Assembly: GCA_025716855.1 (NCBI GenBank)
Contig: JAIXMQ010000212.1
Location: forward strand, 1 to 11,590
Length of the DNA stretch: 11,590 nt
Reading direction: 5' to 3'
DNA from: Pilaira anomala
Lineage: Eukaryota; Mucoromycota; Mucoromycetes; Mucorales; Mucoraceae
The notes under the pieces: model-generated
What the model was told of the DNA's origin: nothing
What the model saw: the letters and a program-made list of their open reading frames with translations, nothing else
The model's database searches: none
Translations under genes and position numbers: made by a program
Shown: positions 7,458-11,590 of the stretch, piece after piece
Position numbering within the stretch: the stretch's first letter is position 1
How the letters are laid out: every line of letters begins with the position of its first letter

Positions 7458-7469
7458 CATAAAAATAAA
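7458..7469 (+). promoter_or_regulatory. TATA-like element of the four-exon gene
   Basis: CATAAAAATAAA about 50 nt before the ATG at 7512, followed by a pyrimidine-rich patch ending CTTTCAG at 7486-7492 that could mark the start of transcription. The CAG could instead be the acceptor of an intron in the 5' leader. Confidence 0.35.
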
Positions 7470-7511
7470 TTTTTTGATTTTCCCTCTTTCAGTGTTCTTA
7501 TTTCTTCAAAC

Positions 7512-8536
7512 ATGAATTGTCCTAACGAATTTTCACAATACACGTTAAGCTGCCCTGTCAAGAATATTAGTCAAGAATTTTTTACTAAAAATACTGCTCC
7601 AAACTGGGATTTTGATAATTATTATCAATTCAATTGTCCTAGTGAAAGTTCCAATCATTATAAAAATGCCAAAAAGATTTTGCATTCTTATTTAAATGAT
7701 TTACATTGGATTCAAACTTTAGAATTACCTGAGGAACTACTTAGATATGTTTCCAAATTGAAAAAAAAAGAAAGTAAGTGTTTTGTAACTAAGTTTAATT
7801 TATCTCTAACATACAATCAGTATCCATTAGCCAATTTAAAAGACAAAACATCCTCTCACCAACCAATTTATATTAAAGATAATTATGGAACCATTAATAT
7901 GGCAAAGGTAAAAAAAGTAAAATAAAATAGCGACAATAGAAAGCTCACCATAATACTTTCTTCTTAGCGACAAAACATAAATAATCATTACCAAGCAAAT
8001 GACCTAGCAACAAGTAACACTTTGACAACACCTAGTAGAAGGGATGACAACGAAGAGGTAGAAGAAAAGGTAATTTTATAAACTTCTTTAAATAAATGCA
8101 GATATTTAAAGTTATAATAGAATTCTTTCAATTCTAAGTGGAAGACGTTTTTGCTCATGGCTGAAACTGATGAGTCTATCCACAAGTACAGGTAAACCTG
8201 AATAAGCAACATACAAAAAAAAAATAAAAAAAAAATAAAACATATATATATATATATATATGTATTGACATTTTCATTTCATATAGCCCTGCTAGACATG
8301 GGATCATCTGCAGTGGCGATAACGTTTCTGGGAGCCCACATTACCCAACAGACATCTATAATGAGTACAGAAAGAAAAAGACAGGTACTCAACAAATATA
8401 TTCAATGGATCAAGAAGTGTGTCCATATATTGACCAAGTAATTGATAGTGTAATTATCCATATCACTATGGCGGAGGCATTGTTTACAATTCGGCCAAAA
8501 TTGTTTACAAAACGTACAATTTTTACACCCAGTTAG
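7512..8536 (+). CDS. Four-exon gene for unknown 266-aa protein
   Basis: I do not recognise a family. The model is exon 1 7512-7907, intron 7908-7967 (60 nt), exon 2 7968-8069, intron 8070-8138 (69 nt), exon 3 8139-8191, intron 8192-8286 (95 nt), exon 4 8287-8536 ending TAG. All introns are GT...AG (GTAAAA, GTAATT and GTAAAC donors; CTTAG, CTAAG and ATATAG acceptors), and the joined exons are open in one frame with phases 0, 0 and 2. The ATG at 7512 has A at -3; an upstream TTG in the same frame is not used. The product is soluble and polar with no signal peptide. It has a helical stretch near residues 48-86 (KNAKKILHSY, LPEELLRYVSKLKKK), an acidic patch DDNEEVEEK at 158-166, and an aromatic/glycine segment with RHGIICSGDN and SPHYPTDIYNEY in exon 4. 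The last 20 residues border a minisatellite, so the natural end may differ. A donor-like GTACTC at about 8382 is an alternative end of exon 4. Confidence 0.6.
8242..8261. repeat. (AT)n tract in intron 3 of the four-exon gene
   Basis: About ten AT dinucleotides within the intron 8192-8286, preceded by an A-rich run. They explain why this intron is longer than its neighbours. Confidence 0.85.
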
Positions 8537-8588
8537 TTGTTTGAAAAATAGCTGGCATCAATTTTCAGCGTACAAAATTGTTAAAAAA

Positions 8589-8879
8589 AAGTACAAGTAT
8601 ATTGTTCGTTTTTTTACTAACATTGTTCATAAAAAGTACAAGTATATTGTTCGTTGTTTTACTAACATTGTTCATAAAACATACAACTATATTGTTCTTT
8701 TTTTTACTAATTCTATTCGTAAAACATACAAATGTATTGTTCGCTTTTTTTCTAATTCTGTTCACAAAACATACAAATGTATTGTTCGTTTTTTTCCTAA
8801 TACTATTCACAAAACGTACAAATATATTATTCGCTTTTTCCCTAATTCTGTTCACAAAACAACCCATTTTATTGTTTAA
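8589..8879 (+). repeat. 45-bp minisatellite, six full units and one partial
   Basis: Units start at 8589, 8634, 8679, 8724, 8769 and 8814, with a partial seventh at 8859-8879. Each follows a pattern such as ACATACAAATGTATTGTTCG plus a T-rich middle and a (C/T)TATTCACAAA-type end. Because 45 is a multiple of three, several frames on both strands stay open. In one plus frame each unit reads roughly (K/T)YK(Y/C)IVRFF(T/S/P)N(I/S)VHK. Differences between units fall on all codon positions, which argues against selection on a protein. A short degenerate copy (TTGTTTACAAAACGTACAA) may lie upstream near 8500-8518. Confidence 0.85.
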
Positions 8880-8911
8880 ATTTACTACCATCCTTGTTCG
8901 CAATATAGCCC

Positions 8912-8937
8912 TTTTTTTTTTTTTTTTTTTTTTTTTT
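8912..8937. repeat. Poly(T) tract of 26 before an acceptor-like site
   Basis: A 26-base T run followed by ACAG at 8938-8941, which looks like a plus-strand 3' splice site. No coding continuation was identified after it. Confidence 0.85.
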
Positions 8938-8994
8938 ACAGGTATTAAATATTATTGTCGCATATTTTGAAATGATTTTATTGATATATATATA

Positions 8995-9482
8995 TTAATG
9001 ATATCGAAGAAAATGTATATTACAAGTAGCTAATGACACTAGATAGGGATGCGTAAAGTTTATTTTAATATCCCAATTACGTGGTACATCATTACTATCG
9101 ACTGTACACTTATGGCAACCAGCATACTAAAATTCAATACAAAAAAAAAAAAAAAAAAAAAAAAAAACTTACATGGTATACGGCATTCAATTAAATGGAT
9201 ACAAGTACATAGCTTCATTATGGAAAAAGACAAAGTGATACTAGAAGGAGATAAATATTTATGGTTAGTTATTGAAAGCATTTTTCTTATCAAAAATAAA
9301 TATATATATATACTTACACAGATATTATCAATTCGGCCTACTGTTTGGGTTCAACGAAGTATAATAGAGAGACCTTAGTTCAATGAATCTTAAAATGAAA
9401 TACAATGAATAATCACCATTATCTAGAAAGCAAATTGTCTTCGGGAAATAAAGAAAACGCAGTTAGCAGTATCTAAGCCAGG
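8995..9482 (-). pseudogene. Decayed multi-exon gene, family unknown
   Basis: The minus strand has ordered splice signals. Acceptor T15-AG (AG 9484-9483) is preceded by a CTAAC branch and leads to exon-like 9482-9318. Donor GTAAGT at 9317-9312 is followed by branch CTAAC and CTTCTAG (AG 9242-9241), exon-like 9240-9173, donor GTAAG at 9172-9168, a T27 run and TTTTAG (AG 9128-9127). The last exon-like 9126-8995 is open for 43 codons to TAA, starting YAGCHKCTVDSNDV. The pieces are not in one continuous frame: apparent one-base shifts are needed in the first two pieces, and TAG/TGA stops break them. Short runs look coding, such as GRIDNIC joined to YHFVFFHNEA. A plus-strand frame over 9168-9378 is also open, so the strand is not certain. 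I read it as a pseudogene. Confidence 0.3.
9141..9167. repeat. Poly(A) tract of 27 after a minus-strand splice donor
   Basis: A run of 27 A on the plus strand. On the minus strand it directly follows GTAAG at 9172-9168, the same arrangement as in the recombinase intron at 1340-1310. Confidence 0.9.
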
Positions 9483-9484
9483 CT

Positions 9485-9499
9485 AAAAAAAAAAAAAAA
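9485..9499. repeat. Poly(A) tract at a minus-strand acceptor
   Basis: Fifteen A on the plus strand. On the minus strand this is the T tract directly before the AG at 9484-9483, downstream of a CTAAC branch site. Confidence 0.8.
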
Positions 9500-9565
9500 T
9501 AGAAAAGTGTTAGTTATTTATAATATAACAACTGCTAATATTAAACTTACAATTGAATTCGAGTT

Positions 9566-9587
9566 TATATATATATATATATATATA
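9566..9587. repeat. (TA)n microsatellite
   Basis: An uninterrupted dinucleotide run of about 22 bases, upstream (in minus sense) of the donor-like GTAAGT near 9547. Confidence 0.85.
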
Positions 9588-9730
9588 CATGTTTCATATT
9601 TTTGGCATCACACATGAGGCTTTACTACCTAAAAATAGAAGCAATGGTTGGTCCAGGGTATAAATATAAGAGCAACAAGTACGTAAGTCACCATCTGAAT
9701 AAAAGTGTAATGTAATCCGTTTTCATATAA

Positions 9731-9748
9731 TATATATATATATATATA
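9731..9748. repeat. (TA)n microsatellite
   Basis: An uninterrupted dinucleotide run of 18 bases at the left border of the 200-bp tandem repeat. Confidence 0.85.
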
Positions 9749-9750
9749 AA

Positions 9751-10144
9751 GAGAGAAGAGCAACATGATAGAGAGCTTAAAACGAGTGATGTTTGTATCC
9801 TAAATAAGAAAGCAATATTGTCAGTAAAAGCATATTTTGACTTTTCAACATTATGTTACACTCACTACGCAATATATTTTCACAGTTGAATGTTTTACTC
9901 GGGACAAAATAGGCGATGACTATGAAACTTTCTAAAAAAAAAAAGAGAGAGAGAAGCGACATGATGGAGTGCTGATTAGAATTGATTCCTGGTAAACTAA
10001 AAAACAAGAAAGCGATATTGTCAGTAAGGACACAAATTGAATTATTAAAGATAATTACACTTGCTACGCAATATATTTTTAAGGTGGGATCTTTAACTTC
10101 ATTCTTGAAAAACTCAATTTAATGAGATTTATAAAAAAAAAAAG
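9751..10144. repeat. Two imperfect copies of a roughly 200-bp tandem unit
   Basis: Shared blocks keep their order and spacing: GAAG(A)(G/C)..ACATGAT near 9755-9769 and 9953-9965; AAGAAAGC(A/G)ATATTGTCAGTAA at 9806-9827 and 10006-10027; and CTACGCAATATATTTT at 9865-9880 and 10064-10079. Offsets are 196-200 bp. Sequence between the blocks is much diverged. On the minus strand each copy carries TACTGACAAT followed by a T-rich tract and TTTAG, the pattern of a branch site and 3' splice site, so the unit may derive from a duplicated exon-intron segment. No consistent coding frame was found. Confidence 0.6.
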
Positions 10145-10269
10145 TTAGTATCAAAGGAGCAAAATATGATTAGGTGTATATCGACAATAAACAGCTTCCT
10201 GTATATGATATTTTTAAAGAAATAATGTTAGAAAAAAAAAGAGAACTATATCTTTAGACTTAAAAAAAT
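10145..10269. other. Downstream flank of the right-hand gene
   Basis: AT-rich sequence after the probable polyadenylation signal, with short A runs. No gene or repeat is supported. Confidence 0.4.
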
Positions 10270-10275
10270 TTTATT
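10270..10275 (-). terminator. Polyadenylation signal of the right-hand gene
   Basis: AATAAA on the minus strand 12 nt after the TAA stop at 10289-10287. It is close but plausible for a compact fungal gene. Confidence 0.45.
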
Positions 10276-10416
10276 TATAAAAGTGACTATTTTTTTTGTT
10301 TTGTCTTTCTAGTGCGTTTAGGTTTAGCCGGAGGCGTGTCAAACATGTCTTCGTCCTCATCTCTACTTATAACCCTTTTTCTAATGGTTGGAGCAGGAAT
10401 GGGTGGAGGGGAAGAA

Positions 10417-10462
10417 GAACAAGCAGGAAAAAGAGCAGGAGAAAGAGCAGGAGAAAGAGTGG
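10417..10462. repeat. Short 12-bp tandem repeat inside the gene
   Basis: Plus-strand AGCAGGAAAAAG, AGCAGGAGAAAG, AGCAGGAGAAAG. On the minus strand they encode the repeated Ser-Pro-Ala-Leu of the right-hand gene's C-terminal part. Copy number is probably variable between strains. Confidence 0.75.
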
Positions 10463-10617
10463 TATGTTCTCGACCAAAGAGATCCTCATCATCCAAGGTA
10501 TCATTCGAATCATAACCGTTGTATAGATTTACATAATCAGCAGTAGGCCTTTCTTCTCTTAACGAGATTGCATCAATTTGACTGTCACTATTAAAAAAAA
10601 TCAGTTTGAATATAAGT

Positions 10618-10634
10618 AAAAAAAAAAAAAAAAA
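10618..10634. repeat. Poly(A) tract of 17 in an intron of the right-hand gene
   Basis: Seventeen A on the plus strand, poly(T) in the sense of the gene, within the intron 10652-10588. It is another case of a long T tract inside a short intron. Confidence 0.85.
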
Positions 10635-11537
10635 TGTTATTATTAGTATTACCTCAAATGATTAGTATTACTATTGCTTGAAGATTCACTATAAACTGAA
10701 GCCTTAATACGAGATCTATTGCTTCTATGTTTATGTGTTTCAAACAATAAAAGACTTGCAGCCCAAGAATCTTGACAGCGCTGAATAGGAAAGCCATATT
10801 GAGCTAGATTACTCTCTAACTTGTAAATGTATTTTGACAATACATCAGAAGAAACTTCAGACCACAAAGGTAAAACAGCTGGCTTTTTTTCTTTTTTCAG
10901 CTGCTTAAAAATTTTTCTTCCATATCATCATGAGTTTTTCTTGCAATTGTCTTCATTATTCTATAGTCTTGCAAATTTGAGCTATCATCAATTCTTCGGT
11001 TTGTAATGTTATTTTCTTTTTTGAAGAAGTTGAGAAGTGCAAGCAACCGTAAACGAGCATTGGGAGATGCATTGTTTTTGGAAGGCTTGTATTCTAAAAC
11101 CGCTTCATCAAGTACTTTTGGTATATATCGAATACCCAGAAGATTTGGGTTTAATGAGTTAGCGATACCAGTTTCCCTTGCTGTATAAAAAAAAAGTTAA
11201 ATATTAATATTTTAAAGAAAACATATAGCAGCATGATTTTTTATATTACCTTGTTGGCTCGCTTCAAGTAACATCTCATTATTGATATTATCATTTTCAG
11301 ATTTAGCAAATAATGGAGCAAGCAATTTCATAAAGTCTTCGAGGGTCTTGTTTTGATAATCCAACTTTTCAATGATTTCTGACATTTGTTGTTCCATTTT
11401 GGCAATTCTAAAAGCAGTGGCAGAGTTATTCATTGTAATAAAAATTAAAAAGGTTATTAAAAGAAGTAAAAGTATGATTTCTTATGTGTATAAAAGTAGA
11501 AAAGATAAAGTGCAATCTATGTATATAATCTTTGTTC

Positions 11538-11545
11538 CTTATATA
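11538..11545 (-). promoter_or_regulatory. TATA box of the right-hand gene
   Basis: Reads TATATAAG on the minus strand, about 105 nt upstream of the ATG at 11433. The distance resembles that of the recombinase gene's TATA element. Confidence 0.4.
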
Positions 11546-11590
11546 CATATCTACTGCGGTTGGCCACTGTTTCATATTATAATATTTAAG

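Larger units (their letters stand above)
10287..11433 (-). pseudogene. Three-exon gene for unknown coiled-coil nuclear protein, one-base frameshift
   Basis: I do not recognise a family. Model (minus): exon 1 11433-11250, intron 11249-11181 (GTAATA, TTAAC branch, TACAG), exon 2 11180-10653, intron 10652-10588 (GTAATA, T17 run, AATAG), exon 3 10587-10287. Both junctions keep phase. Within exon 2 the frame breaks at the A5/T5 run 10907-10916: upstream it ends at TGA, and downstream it continues one base off with clearly protein-like sequence (LPLWSEVSSDVLSKY). One missing base would make about 337 residues continuous. Features: an N-terminal short coiled coil (MEQQMSEIIEKLDYQNKTL), a GIANSLNPNLLGIRYIP segment, an acidic DTLDDEDLF patch, a Ser/Pro repeat (SPALSPALFPA, from a 12-bp DNA repeat) and a basic C-terminus PKRTRKTKQKK, probably a nuclear localisation signal. 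The break could be a true mutation, a homopolymer sequencing error or, less likely, programmed frameshifting. Confidence 0.65.

Noticed and set aside
8589..8879. Regular direct repeats as a CRISPR-like array
   Set aside because: Units are contiguous 45-bp tandem repeats without unique spacers, in eukaryotic DNA; it is a minisatellite.
8541..8970. Overlapping ORFs of 112-130 aa in the minisatellite as repeat-peptide or antimicrobial precursor
   Set aside because: Substitutions between units hit all codon positions, there is no signal peptide, and open frames follow simply from a unit length divisible by three.
9049..9378. 109-codon plus-strand ORF
   Set aside because: It passes through a 27-base A run as poly-Lys and overlaps stronger minus-strand splice signals, though the strand is not fully settled.
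9777..10007. 76-codon minus-strand ORF
   Set aside because: It crosses T-rich acceptor-like tracts and is not conserved between the two 200-bp repeat copies.

Overview
The window reads as AT-rich eukaryotic DNA from an early-diverging fungus, most likely Mucoromycota. This is an inference from three things: short introns (about 60-95 nt) with fungal branch sites of the CTAAC/CTGAC type, an Ndc10/Crypton-type tyrosine recombinase, and a dense mix of transposon genes. No bacterial operon, rRNA or tRNA gene was found.

Layout, left to right. On the minus strand, 1-1577 holds a spliced tyrosine recombinase gene with all catalytic residues; it runs off the left edge. On the plus strand, 2056-2925 is an isolated, end-truncated Ty3/Gypsy-type reverse transcriptase with an unusual 70-85 residue insertion. 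Next come an intact single-exon coiled-coil protein (3088-3900) and an intact DD34E Tc1/mariner-like transposase (4178-5569) with a cluster of CGCCAA motifs just upstream. The interval 5570-7456 has no convincing complete gene. It contains an (AAT)n microsatellite, two diverged copies of a 225-bp repeat unit that share a reverse-strand peptide, a lone exon-like stretch with a perfect branch site, and a 173-bp MITE with 25-bp terminal inverted repeats and TA target duplication.

From 7512 to 8536 I reconstruct a four-exon plus-strand gene of unknown function, most of which no single ORF shows. It is followed by a 45-bp minisatellite with six full units. From about 8995 to 9482 the minus strand carries good splice signals around short exon-like pieces that are not in one frame, probably a decayed gene. 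Two imperfect copies of a roughly 200-bp repeat lie at 9751-10144. The right end (10287-11433, minus) holds a three-exon gene for an unknown coiled-coil, probably nuclear, protein, interrupted by a one-base frameshift in an A5/T5 run.

The genes do not form an obvious pathway. The window looks like an accessory, transposon-rich region where at least four kinds of mobile sequence (Crypton-like, Ty3/Gypsy, Tc1/mariner, MITE) sit among poorly conserved host or element genes. All splice models are read from sequence only and have no transcript support.
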